Assembly: GCA_963785755.1 (NCBI GenBank)
Contig: CAWAXG010000065.1
Location: forward strand, 1-64,000
Reading direction: 5' to 3'
DNA length: 64,000 nt
DNA from: JACCXG01 sp963785755
GTDB taxonomy: Bacteria > Acidobacteriota > Vicinamibacteria > Vicinamibacterales > 2-12-FULL-66-21
Positions 40,568 to 50,901 of the stretch are shown piece after piece (the first letter of the stretch is position 1; each line of letters begins with the position of its first letter). A program made the position numbers and the translations under genes. The notes beneath the pieces were generated by a model that was not told the origin of the DNA, did not search any database, and saw nothing but the letters and a program-made list of their open reading frames with translations.

Positions 40568-42468
40568 GTGACGGAGTCCGGCTTCGACGCGGCAACGTTC
40601 CAGCTCGCCATCGAGGCGTTGCCGAGTGGCGTCCTGGTCGTGGATGCCGAGGGGAAGATCGTGCTCCTCAATCGCGAGCTGGAACGTCAGTTCGGGTACG
40701 CGAGAGACGAGCTCGTCGGGCAGGTCGTCGATCTGCTGGTGCCGGAGACGCTTCGCGAGATACGCGAGGCGTTCGTCCAGACTCCCGATCCACGGCCCTT
40801 GGGCGCCGGTCGTCAGCTCGTCGGCCGGCGCAAGGACGGTTCGCAATTCACCGTTGAAGTCGGCCTGACTCGAGTGCCGACGTCGAATGGCCTCTTCGTC
40901 CTGGCGTCCATCGTGGACATCAGCGAACGGCGCCGGGAGCACGGTGCGCACGGGACCGCGCTCGAAGAGCTGCTCGCGTTCGAACGGCTCGTCGCCGAGC
41001 TGTCCGCGCAGATCATCAATCTTCCCGCCGATCACATCAATGACGCGATACGGGACGGCCTCCGCCGAATCTGCGAGCAGATGACTCTCGATCGCGGCAC
41101 GTTCGCCGAGATCGGCCCGGATGGTGTGCTGGCTGACGTCGTCAGCTGGACGGTACCTGGGGTTCCCAAGGTGGATGACCCTGTCGAGCCGATGCACCAC
41201 TCCCGTGGACGATCGACCAGGTCAGCGCCGGCGAGACCGTCATCTTCTCCAGCGTCAGCGAGGTGTCCCAGGAGACCGAGCGTGCCGCGTACCTGGCGGC
41301 CGGGATCAGATCGGCGGTGATCGTGCCGCTCTGGGTGGAGGGCCGCGTCGAGGGCGCAGTCGGCTTTCATGCCATGCGGGCCGAGCGGACGTGGTCGGCG
41401 GGGGTCGTCCATCGGCTCACCGCGATCGCGAGCGTGTTCGGCGAGATCCTGGCGAGGAAACGGCGCGACGCGGCGGCGGGCGCGGCCGCGGCCGAAGCGC
41501 TGCGCCTGAAGGATCAGCTGCAGATCGAGAACGTGTACCTGCGGCGGGAGGCGCGCGAGCGGTCGGGGCAGACGCGCGTCGTCGGGAAGAGTGTGGCCGT
41601 GCGGCGGGTCCTGGAGCAGATCGCGCAAGTCGCGGCGACCGATTCGACGGTGCTGCTGCTGGGCGAGACCGGAACGGGCAAGGAGCTGTTTGCGACGCAG
41701 ATCCACGAGCTCGGGTTGCGGCAAGGCCGGCCCATGGTGCGGGTGAACTGTGGCGCGATTCCAGCGACGCTGATCGAAAGCGAGCTGTTCGGGCGGGAGA
41801 AGGGGGCGTACACGGGAGCGCTGGCCCGGCAGGTCGGCCGATTCGAGCTGGCGCATCGCTCGACGATCTTTCTCGACGAGATCGGCGATCTGCCGCCCGA
41901 CGTGCAGGTGAAGCTGCTGCGCGTGCTGGAGGAGCGGCAGATCGAGCGATTGGGGAGCCCGCGGCCGATTACCGTGGATACCCGAATCATCGCGGCCACC
42001 CATCGCAACCTGGAGCAGCGGATTTCGGAAGGGACGTTCCGCGAGGATCTCTATTACCGCCTGAACGTGTTCCCGATTCACGTGCCGCCGCTGCGGGAGC
42101 GCGTCGAGGACATTCCGCTGCTGGTCTGGCGCTTCGTGGAAGAGTTCTCGAAAGCGTTCGGCAAGCGCATCGACTCGATCGACAAGGACAATCTCGCGGC
42201 GCTGCAGCAGTATCCCTGGCCCGGCAACATCCGCGAGCTCCGGAACGTCGTCGAGCGCGCCATGATCGTGGCGACGCAGCAGCGGCTGACGATCCCGGTG
42301 CCGCAGGCAACCGCGGCCGCGGTCCGGCGCAGTGCGCGGTTGATCGACATCGAAAAGGAGCACATCCGCGCCGTCCTCGAAAGCACCGCCTGGCGAATTC
42401 GCGGCGTCGGCGGGGCGGCCGAACGGCTCGGGCTGAAGCCGACGACGCTCGAGACCCGCATGGCATAG
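40568..42468 (+). CDS. PAS-GAF-AAA+-Fis sigma-54-dependent activator (frameshifted)
   Basis: The sensor part has a PAS domain (FQLAIEALPSGVLVVDAEGK to VLASIVDISERRRE), then a GAF domain that crosses a one-base shift near 41210 (RAAYLAAGIRSAVIVPLWVE). The AAA+ domain shows Walker A GETGTGKE, the loop KGAYTGAL (Tyr for Phe in GAFTGA, a functional variant), Walker B STIFLDEIGDL and FREDLYYRLNVFPI. The Fis-type HTH is RGVGGAAERLGLKPTTLETR. I choose the GTG at 40568, which has GGAGG seven bases upstream. An in-frame TAG at 42466 ends the protein nine residues early compared with its paralogue. Inverted repeats on both sides are its likely targets. Confidence 0.87.
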
Positions 42469-42493
42469 CTCGGGATCGTCCGGCCGGGCCACT

Positions 42494-42510
42494 AGCGCCC
42501 CCCAGGCGCT
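42494..42510 (+). terminator. Weak hairpin after the activator gene
   Basis: AGCGCC (42494-42499) pairs with GGCGCT (42505-42510) over a five-base loop, starting at the second TAG downstream of the activator. It is short and has no T tract. Confidence 0.3.
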
Positions 42511-42559
42511 GAGCCTGCCGCGGTCCCCCCGCGCGAAGCCACCCCAAGCCTCCTCACCT

Positions 42560-42590
42560 CCGGTATGCCGTGGACCCTCTGCGATACCGG
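42560..42590. promoter_or_regulatory. Inverted repeat, candidate enhancer site 2
   Basis: CCGGTAT (42560-42566) and ATACCGG (42584-42590) are perfect seven-base arms around 17 bases. With its CACCT flank it matches site 1 at 11 of 12 positions (ATrCCGGAGGTG). It lies just downstream of the sigma-54 activator gene and 117 bases upstream of the -24 box at 42692. Confidence 0.6.
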
Positions 42591-42690
42591 GGGGACACAC
42601 CTCATAGCCACGCGTCCCGGCGAGGGGGCGAGTGAGCTCAAGGTATTCATTCGACGGCAGTAAGACCCGCCCGCCGGCGAGATCGGCGTG

Positions 42691-42706
42691 TGGAACGACT
42701 GGTGCT
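42691..42706 (+). promoter_or_regulatory. Sigma-54-like promoter before the monooxygenase gene
   Basis: TGGAACGACTGGTGCT has GG and GC ten bases apart and matches 10 of 12 fixed consensus positions. Its GTGCT -12 element is shared with the candidates before atpB and the yiaW-like gene. The start would lie at or just before the ATG at 42719. Confidence 0.45.
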
Positions 42707-42718
42707 GTGACGAACAAC

Positions 42719-43045
42719 ATGGTGCGACTCCTCGTCGCGCTGAATGCTGTGTCCGCGCGCGGCGCGCAGGACCTCCTCGAAGCGCTTCGATTTCTGTCGG
42801 TCAGCGCCCGGCTCGAGCCGGGCTGCCAGGGGTGTGCCGCGTGGGTGGATCCCGATTCGACCGTGCGCTACGCCGAGGAGTGGGCGACCGAGGCGGACAT
42901 GCGGCGGCGCGTGCTGTCGGACGGGTTCACGTCCGTGCTGGCCGTCGTCGAGGCCGCTCAGGAGCCGGTGGTGCAGTTCGACTTCGTCACGCAGACCCGC
43001 GGGCTCGACTACGTGGCGGAAGTCCGCGCCGACGCCGGGCAGTGA
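42719..43045 (+). CDS. ABM-type (YgiN-like) small monooxygenase
   Basis: The 108-residue protein fits the dimeric alpha-beta barrel of antibiotic-biosynthesis/quinol monooxygenases: LLEALRFLSVSARLEPGCQG, then CAAWVDPDSTVRYAEEWATE and a final strand VVQFDFVTQTRGLDYVAEVR. The pattern (helix, LEPGC turn, EEW strand) is typical, although no catalytic residue can be assigned. It is cytoplasmic. It follows the sigma-54 activator and a candidate sigma-54 promoter, so it may be a target gene. The start is the ATG at 42719. Confidence 0.65.
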   Translation: MVRLLVALNAVSARGAQDLLEALRFLSVSARLEPGCQGCAAWVDPDSTVRYAEEWATEADMRRRVLSDGFTSVLAVVEAAQEPVVQFDFVTQTRGLDYVAEVRADAGQ

Positions 43046-43106
43046 CGGTGCGCCGCCGCCGAAGGCGATGCGCCGCGCCGCCCGATAACCTGAGGATGGC
43101 CTGATA

Positions 43107-43880
43107 ATGAAACGAGCCAAGTACGAAAAGGAACTGCGGAAGCTGCAGGTGCGGTTGTGCCATCTGCAGCAGTTCGTCAAGGAGAAGGGTCTCCGCGTCG
43201 TAATCTTGCTCGAAGGACGCGACGGGGCGGGAAAGGGGGGCACGATTCGCGCGCTCACCGAACGTCTCAGTCCGCGCGTGTTCAGGATCGTCGCCCTGCC
43301 GGCGCCCTCGGACCGGGAGAAGAGCCAGATCTACCTGCAACGCTATCTGCAGCATTTCCCGTCCGCTGGCGAAGTGGTCATCTTCGATCGGAGCTGGTAC
43401 AACCGCGCCGGCGTCGAGTACGTGATGGGGTTCTGCACGAAGGAACAGCACCGGCGATTCCTGGAAATCTGCCCGCAAATCGAAAAATATGTCGTGGACG
43501 GCGGGACAATCCTGATCAAGCTCTGGCTCGAGGTGAGCAACGAGGAGCAGAAGAAGCGATTCGAAGCCCGCGTCGAGGATCCGGTCCGGCAGTGGAAGCT
43601 CAGCCCGATGGACTTGCCGTCGCGGAAGCGCTGGTACGAATATTCTCGCGCCCGCGACCTGATGCTCGACAAGACCGACATGCCTGCGTCGCCATGGTAC
43701 ATCGTCCGATCCGACGATAAGCGGGCCGCACGCCTGAACACGATCGCGCACATCCTCTCGTCGATTCCCCACAAGAAGCTGCCGCACGAGAAGGTGGTGT
43801 TGCCGAAGCGGTCGTCCAAGGGCGCGTACGACGACGACGCGTCGATCGCGCGCAGGCGATTCGTGCGCGAGGCGTACTGA
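43107..43880 (+). CDS. ppk2: Polyphosphate kinase 2
   Basis: The intact 257-residue enzyme transfers phosphate between polyphosphate and nucleotides. Walker A is GRDGAGKGG (residues 37-45), the lid motif is FDRSWYNRAGVEYVMGFC, and KLWLEVSNEEQKKRFEAR and WKLSPMDLPSRKRW are class I PPK2 signatures. The single-domain length fits class I. It lies on the same strand as, and 61 bases after, the monooxygenase gene. It suggests energy or stress buffering with polyphosphate. Confidence 0.93.
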   Translation: MKRAKYEKELRKLQVRLCHLQQFVKEKGLRVVILLEGRDGAGKGGTIRALTERLSPRVFRIVALPAPSDREKSQIYLQRYLQHFPSAGEVVIFDRSWYNRAGVEYVMGFCTKEQHRRFLEICPQIEKYVVDGGTILIKLWLEVSNEEQKKRFEARVEDPVRQWKLSPMDLPSRKRWYEYSRARDLMLDKTDMPASPWYIVRSDDKRAARLNTIAHILSSIPHKKLPHEKVVLPKRSSKGAYDDDASIARRRFVREAY

Positions 43881-43931
43881 ATCCCGCTCATGCCCGCTGG
43901 TTCCGAGAACCGGAGAGACGGAGGCTGCACG

Positions 43932-45129
43932 ATGAAATCCGTCATCCCCATCGGCGCGATGCTCGTGCTTGCCGGATCGGTCCTGGTGCTCGCGGCCGCA
44001 TCCGTGGCACGTGAGGCGCCGAGTGCGCAAGCGGGGACGCCGGCGGCCAAACCGGTCCTGAAGCCGGAAGAGCTCGATCGGCTGCTCGCCCCGGTCGCCC
44101 TCTATCCCGACCAGCTGCTCGCGCAGATGCTCTTGTCCGCGTCGAATCCCGGCAAGGTCGCGGCACTCAACGAATGGCTGGCCAGCCACCAGACCCAGAA
44201 GGGCAGCGAGCTCCAGGATGCCGCAACGAAATCGGGCTTCGAACCGAGCTTCGTGGCCCTGGTCCTCTTTCCTCAGGTGGTGGCCGCGATGGCGGAGCAG
44301 CTGGACTGGACGACGCGGCTCGGGCAGGCGTTCGCCGCGGATCGCACGGCGGTGTTCGCCAGCATCCAGCGGCTGCGGGCGACGGCCAAGAATGCCGGGA
44401 AGCTGAAGAGCACACCGCAGCAGGACGTCGAGACCCGCACCACGTCGAGCGGCCAGCAGGTGATCGTCATCGAGCCGGCCAACCCGCAGGTCGTCTACGT
44501 TCCGCAATACAACGCGCAGACCGTCTACACCCAGCCCACGTCGACCACCGTGGTCGTCAGAAGAGAGCGACAGCGATGCAGCGGTCGCGGCGGGCCTGAT
44601 CGGGTTCACCGCGGGCATCGCGATTGGCGCGGCCATCGACAACGATTACTACTACGGTCCCTACGGTTGGTATGGCGGCGGCGCCTACATGTACAACGAC
44701 GGGTGGGACGACTGGTACGACCACCGCGAAGATGTGCGCGAGGATTGGCAGGATCACCGGGAGGACCTGGCCGAGGAACGCGTCGACCGGCGCGAAGACC
44801 TGGCCGACGAGCGGGGCGATCGTGCGGGGACGACGCAGCAGCAGCGCACCGAGCGGCAGCAGACGCGGCAGGAGAATCGCCCGGAGTCACAGGCGCAGCG
44901 GGAGCAGCGCCGGACTGAGGCGCAGTCTGCGGCGCAGGCCAGACCGAGCGGGACCAGCCAGGAAGCCCGCGGCTACAGCCGGGACACATCTCAAGCGACC
45001 CGTGAGCGGAGCGGCACGCGCTCGGACGCGTTCTCGGGGTACTCGAGCGGGAAGTCGGAACGCGCGGCCAGTTCGCGCGGTGAGCGCAGCCGGAGCAGCT
45101 CGCGCGGCGGCGGAGGACGACGCCGATGA
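43932..45129 (+). CDS. DUF3300 secreted protein (frameshifted)
   Basis: The first 210 residues contain a signal peptide (MKSVIPIGAMLVLAGSVLVL) and the DUF3300 domain: LKPEELDRLLAPVALYPDQL, LAQMLLSASNPGKVAALNEW and VIEPANPQVVYVPQYNAQTV. A shift near 44565 leads into the C-terminal part with a Gly-rich helix (AAGLIGFTAGIAIGAAIDND), a Tyr/Trp-rich segment and a long Gln/Arg/Ser-rich coil ending SSRGGGGRRR at 45129. The function is unknown; the family is exported. It is followed by DUF2950, its usual neighbour. Confidence 0.85.
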
Positions 45130-45147
45130 AATCGAGGCTGGTGGTCG

Positions 45148-46069
45148 ATGACTGTCCCGCGAATCGCGGTGACCTGTGCGCTGCTGTCGGCGCTCGTGTC
45201 GTGCAATCGCGCTGCGTCCCGGCCATCGAACGTTCGCCTCCCCCGAGGCAGCGGTGCAGGCACTGGTCGCGGCGGCCAAAGCGGGAGCACTGGAGGAAGT
45301 CGTCGCCATCTTCGGGCCCGGCGGTCAGGAGCTCGTTGACTCTTCCGATCCGGCGACCGCGCGCCGGAATAGCGGAAGTATTCACGGCGGCGGTCGCCGA
45401 GCGATGGCAGCTCGTCGATCAGGGAGCCACGGGCAAGGTGCTCGTCATCGGCAATGAAGAATGGCCCTTTCCAGTGCCCCTTGCGCGCGACACGAACGGC
45501 TGGCGATTCGATACCGCGGCGGGAAAGGAAGAAGTGCTGGCCCGGCGGATCGGGCGGAACGAGCTCGCGGCGATCCGGATCTGCCGGACCTACGTCGTCG
45601 CGCAGCAGCTGTACGCACTGCGGGCGCACGATGGCAAGCCCGCGGGCCTCTATGCGACGTCCTTCCGCAGCGAGCCCGGCCGGCAGAACGGCTTGTATTG
45701 GCCGGCCGCGGCAGGGCAGAGGCGCAGTCCGCTGGGCGACCTGATGGCACAGTGCGGCGGCGGAAGGCCGAGCGCCAGCCGCAGAGGGCGGGCAGCCGAC
45801 GCCCTTTCACGGTTACTACTTCAAGATCCTGCACCGCCCAGGGTGCCGAGGCGTCCGGCGGAGCGAAGAACTATTCGATCAACGGCGGGATGTCCGGCGG
45901 GTTCGCGCTCGTCGCCTGGCCTGCCCAGTACGATGTGACCGGGGTCATGACCTTCGTCGTCAATCACGACGGCATCGTCCGCGAGAAAGACCTGGGAACC
46001 GGAACGGACGGCGCCGCAAGGGGCATGACGCTCTACAGCCCCGACGGGTCCTGGGCCACGGTGCAGTGA
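45148..46069 (+). CDS. DUF2950 lipoprotein-like protein (several frameshifts)
   Basis: The start MTVPRIAVTCALLSALVSCN looks like a lipoprotein signal with Cys after ALVS. The body continues in other frames as FASPEAAVQALVAAAKAGAL, RWQLVDQGATGKVLVIGNEE, GKEEVLARRIGRNELAAIRI and GAKNYSINGGMSGGFALVAW, ending SPDGSWATVQ. These are the DUF2950 blocks. Shifts lie near 45230, 45365, 45755 and 45835. The pairing with DUF3300 upstream is common among proteobacteria and acidobacteria. The role is unknown. Confidence 0.8.
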
Positions 46070-46074
46070 TCCCG

Positions 46075-46720
46075 ATGTCGGGACGCGAACGCGTGCTCGA
46101 TCCGATCGCACCGCGTCTCCGAGATCCTCTTCGGGCTGATCATGGCGCTGACCTTCACCGGCGCATTCAGTGCGGCGACGGCCGGACGCGAGGACGTCCG
46201 CGAGTTGCTCATCGGGGTGATCGGGTGCAACATCGCGTGGGGTCTCGTGGATGCCGTCATGTTTCTCATGAGCTCGCTGACCGAACGCGGCCATGGACTG
46301 ATGGCGATCCGCGCCGTGCAAACCGCCTCCAGCGTCGAGGAAGCCCACAGCGTGATCGCCGGCGCCGTGCCGCCGGTCCTGGCGGGGGTTCTGAACAGGG
46401 ACGCCCTCGAAAGCATGCGTCAAGGCCTGCTACGCATGTCCGAACTGCCGCCACGGCGTCTGCACCGGGAGGACTGGCTCGGGGCAGTGGCCGTGTTCCT
46501 CCTCGTCTTCCTGTCCACCTTTCCGGTCGTGATTCCGTTCCTGGTGTTTCAGAATGCCCAGCTCGCGCTCCGCACGTCGAATCTCGTCGCGATCGCGCTG
46601 ATGTTCGTCTGCGGAATCTGGCTCGGCCGCCACGGCGGGTACCGTCCGTGGCGCACCGGCATGAGCATCGTTGTGCTGGGTCTGGTTCTGGTCGGAATCA
46701 CCATCGCGCTCGGAGGCTAG
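46075..46720 (+). CDS. VIT1/CCC1-like membrane protein (frameshifted)
   Basis: The start MSGRERVLDPI, joined over a shift near 46108 to SEILFGLIMALTFTGAFSAA, is the first helix of a VIT-family transporter relative. Further segments are LIGVIGCNIAWGLVDAVMFL, AVAVFLLVFLSTFPVVIPFL, NLVAIALMFVCGIWLG and MSIVVLGLVLVGITIALGG, five helices as in CCC1/VIT1. The metal-binding cytoplasmic domain of iron transporters is not evident, so iron or manganese transport is only suggested. About 214 residues. Confidence 0.75.
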
Positions 46721-46748
46721 GCCAGCCTTATTCCTTCACCGTTCCTTC

Positions 46749-48116
46749 TCAGAAGCTGTAGCCGACGTAGACCATTCCGTAGGTGAAGGTCTTGGTTCTG
46801 CCGGTCGCTTGCTGGACGGCTTTGCCAGGGTCGGCGTAGGCGCCGACCACACTGACGGTGAAATTGGTGTTCAGCTTCCAGTCCACGTACCCATCGAACT
46901 CGAATGCCGCGTCCGTCTCGGTCACGGTGTCTCCGACCGATCGCGGCTGATCGAGGCTGAACTTGAAGAACATCAGCCCGGCGCCAACGGCGTCACCCGG
47001 CGCGACGTGCAGGCGGACGAGATGCGACTTCAGGTTCGAATTCGAGAGGAAGTACTCGCCGGCGATCTCGCCCTGCCACCAGGTGCCCCAGTCGTAGAAG
47101 CCGAGGAACAACGGATCGAACGCTTCGTTGCTCGCGGTGTCAGGGTCGTCCCCTTGAAAGAACGCGTAGCGGTACGAGAGCGTCGGCTTCCACATCGTCT
47201 CGCTCAGTTCATAGCCGGCCTGGAGCGTCCATGCGTCGGAGTCGAGCGCCTCGCCGTTGCGCTCCGAGGCGTATTCGAACTCGAAGGAAAGATCGGGGGT
47301 GCTCGCAATCGGCGCCGTGTAGGCCCGCAGGTTGAACACGTTCAAGCCGTCGCGGCCCGGCTGGAGCTCCGCATCGGCGAACCACTTCATGTAAGTGGCG
47401 CCGAGCGTCGTCGTTTCGCCGATGCGGTACTCATAGTTCGTTCCCCACAGGCGGCTCCCGGTGTCGTTCTCCTCGAGCTCGTCCTTGTCGAGATAGAAGG
47501 CTTCAACCGTGTGCGCGCCCGGCTTGACGCGGCCGATCGCCGCGAACTCGAACGCCTTGCGCGCGTTCGTCCAGTAGCCGCCGCGGCTGCCGCCCTCGGC
47601 GGCGCCATCGAAGAGCAGGAACCCGTGGCCGAGGCGGTACTGGGAGCGTCCGATGCTGAAGTCGAGCGCGTTTTCGCCGATGGTCAGCGAGTTTCCCGAA
47701 CGCCACCCGAAATAGAGATCCTCGGGCCCGAACGACGAGACGTCCGTGCCGAAGTCCGCCGGCACCGAACCATAGGTGCGCTCGCCAACGGCGCTCACCT
47801 TTCCGTACAGCTGGCTCGACGAGGCCAGCGTATAGCTCGCCGACAGCGCCGGTTTGACGTAGCCCTCGAACCACTGATCGCTCAGGTTCTCGTCCACGCC
47901 TGGTTCCTTGGGGTTGTCGAACAGCGAATTCGCAAACCCGAACGTGCCCCATCCCGCATCGAAGTTGAACGTCCACGTGATCCGCGATGGCAGCCCGGTG
48001 GGGCGCTCCTCTTCGGGCTTCGGCTGCTGCGTGTCCTGGGCTCGTACGACGGTGGGCGGCAACACGGCGAAGACGATCAATGAAGCGAACAAGGTCCTTC
48101 GTAGCACTCGAGGCAT
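46749..48116 (-). CDS. Outer-membrane porin, alginate-export-like
   Basis: The intact 455-residue protein has a signal peptide (MPRVLRRTLFASLIVFAVLP, cleavage after VRA) and a barrel of alternating strands with FGPEDLYFGWRSGNSLTIGE, FSIGRSQYRLGHGFLLFDG and the C-terminal strand FTYGMVYVGYSF ending in Phe. The plan fits the alginate-export/DUF1302-like porins. It lies 64 bases after the outer-membrane factor gene on the same strand and may belong to the efflux operon. The substrate is unknown. Confidence 0.75.
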   Translation of the reverse strand: MPRVLRRTLFASLIVFAVLPPTVVRAQDTQQPKPEEERPTGLPSRITWTFNFDAGWGTFGFANSLFDNPKEPGVDENLSDQWFEGYVKPALSASYTLASSSQLYGKVSAVGERTYGSVPADFGTDVSSFGPEDLYFGWRSGNSLTIGENALDFSIGRSQYRLGHGFLLFDGAAEGGSRGGYWTNARKAFEFAAIGRVKPGAHTVEAFYLDKDELEENDTGSRLWGTNYEYRIGETTTLGATYMKWFADAELQPGRDGLNVFNLRAYTAPIASTPDLSFEFEYASERNGEALDSDAWTLQAGYELSETMWKPTLSYRYAFFQGDDPDTASNEAFDPLFLGFYDWGTWWQGEIAGEYFLSNSNLKSHLVRLHVAPGDAVGAGLMFFKFSLDQPRSVGDTVTETDAAFEFDGYVDWKLNTNFTVSVVGAYADPGKAVQQATGRTKTFTYGMVYVGYSF

Positions 48117-48180
48117 GGGGCGTGCGAGGTCTCGGTCGATCGGCTCAGAACCTGTTTTGTGGCGCGCTGCGAGGCTCAGG

Positions 48181-49585
48181 TCAGGGCTTCCCCGACGGCT
48201 CGAAGCTCCCGCCCAGAGCCAGGTGCAGGTTGACGCGCTGCACGCGTTGTTCGGTCTGCATGCGAAGAAGCCCGGACTGGGACGCGTTCAGCGCGAGCTG
48301 CCGCTGCGTCACGAATCGCAGATCGGTGCTGCCGACCTTGAATTGCGTCCGCACGATCTCGAGCGCGCGCTGACTGTCGGCGAGCGTCTGCGCGAGGATC
48401 TGCTCGCGCTCGCGGGCGGCGATCTCCGCGGAGAGGGCATTCTCGACCTCGCTGAACGCGCGCAGGCCGACCGACGCATACGCTGCGATCGCCTGCTTCT
48501 GCTCGGCGGTTCGGATTTCGACCTGTGTTTTCAGCGCCCCGCCTTTGTAGATCGGCGCCACCAGGTTGGCGCCGAAGTTCCAGATTGGATTGCTGCGATC
48601 CTGGAGAACGAACAGCTCGCTGGAGATCGAGCTGGCGCCGGTCGTCAGCGCGATCGCAGGGAGCCGGGCAGCTTTCGCTTCGTGGACGCGGTTGAATGCT
48701 GCGGCCACGCGCCGTTCGGCGGCGCCGCACGTCCGGTCGGCGCTCGAGAAGCTCGGACGGAAGCCCCGCCGGCACCGCATCCGGTTGGCCGGGCAGCTGC
48801 GGCGTGACTTTGGCCGCGGCTGCGGGGTACCGGCCGAGGAGGATCTCCAGCGCGCGAATCGCCTGTTCGCGCGCCAGCTCGATCTGGCGCAGGTTGTCGC
48901 GGTCGTTTCCGAGCGAGGCGCGGGCGACGTAGACGTCCTCGTCGTTGCCGACGCCAATCTTCGAGCGCGTCTCGGCCAGGCGCACGAGCTCCTCGTCGTC
49001 TCGAATCGTCCCGCGCGCGATCTCGGCCTGTAACCCGGCCTCCGTGGCCAGGAACCAGCTCTTGGCCACGAGCGCGGCAATGGACTGGCGGGCGTACTCG
49101 AAATCCTCTTGTGTGGAAGCCGCGTCGGCGGAAGCCGCCGCGCGGCCGTATCTGACGCGGCCCCAGAGATCGAGCTCCCACGTCACGTTGAGCACGCCTC
49201 CAGTCAGGCCCGAGCCGTCGCCCGACATCTTGCCGCCACCACGAGCGAGCAGGTCGACCGATGGATAGAGCTTCGCTCCTGCGAGCCTGGCATAGTAGAT
49301 GGCCTGCTCGACGCGCGCCGCGCCCACGCGCACGTCGGCGTTGTGCGCGATCGCTTCGAAGACCGCGGCGGTCAGCTGATCGTCGCCGAACGTCACGAGC
49401 CAGTTGTCCGTGACGGTGCCGGCGGCGGCGCCCGCCGCCGTCCACTGAGGAGGCACCTGGAGTGTCGGCATCGCCTCCTGCCTGATGGTCGCCGCATCGG
49501 GTGGCTTCTGGAGGACGCACGCCGTCGTCACGATCGAGAGGAGCACCGGCGGCGAGCGCGGACGCGTGCCGGCAAGCACGTGCAC
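48181..49585 (-). CDS. Outer-membrane efflux factor, NodT/OprM family (frameshifted)
   Basis: Both OEP repeats are present. The first half has DNWLVTFGDDQLTAAVFEAI and DLWGRVRYGRAAASADAAS. The second, after a shift near 48735, has RVAAAFNRVHEAKAARLPAI, FGANLVAPIYKGGALKTQVE and YASVGLRAFSEVENALSAEI. It ends LHLALGGSFEPSGKP. A hydrophobic start with TTACVL suggests a lipoprotein. It would form the trimeric tunnel for the HlyD-type protein encoded upstream. The start is a GTG at 49585. Confidence 0.85.
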
Positions 49586-49624
49586 GATCGCGAGGACGAG
49601 CGTGGGTCGGCATGACGTTCATCC

Positions 49625-50901
49625 TCAGTGACCCAGGCTGATGCTGTGCTTGATGATGACGTAGTCGAGATACGACGCCACTCGCAGGAGCACCTTGCGA
49701 ACGATGTGGACCAAGCGTGAGATGTTCGGTGTAGAGCGCGGCGGATCCGCGTGCGCCCGCGGCGAGAAAGACGGAGCGATCGTGTTCGCCGACCACGAGC
49801 TTGACCGGAAAGCGGCCCGGCGGCGGAACGAACGTCGTTCGCGGCAGATCGCCGGAGGCCTCGATCTGTCCCTGGCCCTGGGCCCAGATGACCGAGTCGA
49901 CGTGGGCCTTGATGACCCGCCCCGGATAGGTGTCCAGCGTGATCTCGGCGTGGTTCCCCGGCTCGACCTGATGGAGCTCGTTCTGGCCGAACAGCGCGAA
50001 AATCTGATACTCCTCGTCGATGAAGGTCATCACCTCGTTGAACGGCATGCCGGCCACGAAGAATCCCGGCCGCAGCATGACATTGACCATCGTCCCGTTG
50101 CCCGGCGCGAGGACGGTTGTCTGCGACAGCTCCCAGCGGGCGGTCTCGAGCTGGGCGCGCGTCGTGTCGACCTGCGCCTCCGACATCCGGACCTGCGCCT
50201 GGGCCGTCGCGATCTGTGCCTTGACCTCGGCAACCGTCGCGAGGTCTCCGTTGACGCGGCCGGAGAGCTTTTCTCGCACCTGCTGCTCGGCGGCGCGCGC
50301 TGCCGCAATCTGGCCGGTGAGCTCGTTGACGTTCGTTTGCGCCTGCTCGAGATCGAAGCGATTGCCGGCGCCGGCGGCGACGAGCTCGGTGTTCTGCTTC
50401 ACTCGCATCCGGGCCAGATCCAGCGATGCCGTCAACGACTTCACCTGTTCGGTGGCTTGATTCAGCTGCTCGCCGAGCTGGCGCTCAGTCGGACCGCGCG
50501 TCGGTCAACCGTGCCTGGACCTCGTTCAGCCGCTGTCGATCGGCGCCGACCTTGGCCTCGTCCGCCGCCAGCTTCGCCTCGAGCGAATTGACTTCGTTCT
50601 GATAGGGCGTCGGATCGATTTTGAACAGCACGTCGCCCTTCTTCACCGGCCGGTTGTTCTCGACCGGTACTTCGACCACGCGTCCCCGGACCTGCGACAC
50701 GATGGGCACGACGTAATTGACCACGCGGACGTCGCTCGTCGTCGGCGCGAAGATGTTGAGCAGGAGCAGCATGGCCGCGATGGCGACGATTGGAAAGATC
50801 GCGACGGCAACCTTCCAGGGCGTCGTCCAGGGCAGCAGCTTCAGCTTGATGAAGATCAGCCAGACGAAGAACGAATAGATGCCGAGCAGCAGGATTTCCA
50901 T
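49625..50901 (-). CDS. HlyD-family membrane-fusion protein, YiaV-like (frameshifted)
   Basis: The start MEILLLGIYSFFVWLIFIKL has two membrane segments, a feature of the YiaV/YibH subgroup. The lipoyl-type half follows (VSQVRGRVVEVPVENNRPVK, then GDVLFKIDPTPYQ), then a long coiled coil, the second lipoyl half (TVLAPGNGTMVNVMLRPGFF), a beta-barrel, and an end VASYLDYVIIKHSISLGH at the TGA at 49625. Shifts are near 50475 and 49705. It directly abuts the DUF3302 gene upstream (TAAATG). It would couple an inner-membrane partner to the outer-membrane factor. Confidence 0.87.

Noticed and set aside
42466..42468. UAG read as pyrrolysine or by programmed readthrough
   Set aside because: The downstream stretch is only eight codons, no tRNA or machinery is seen, and a point error is simpler.
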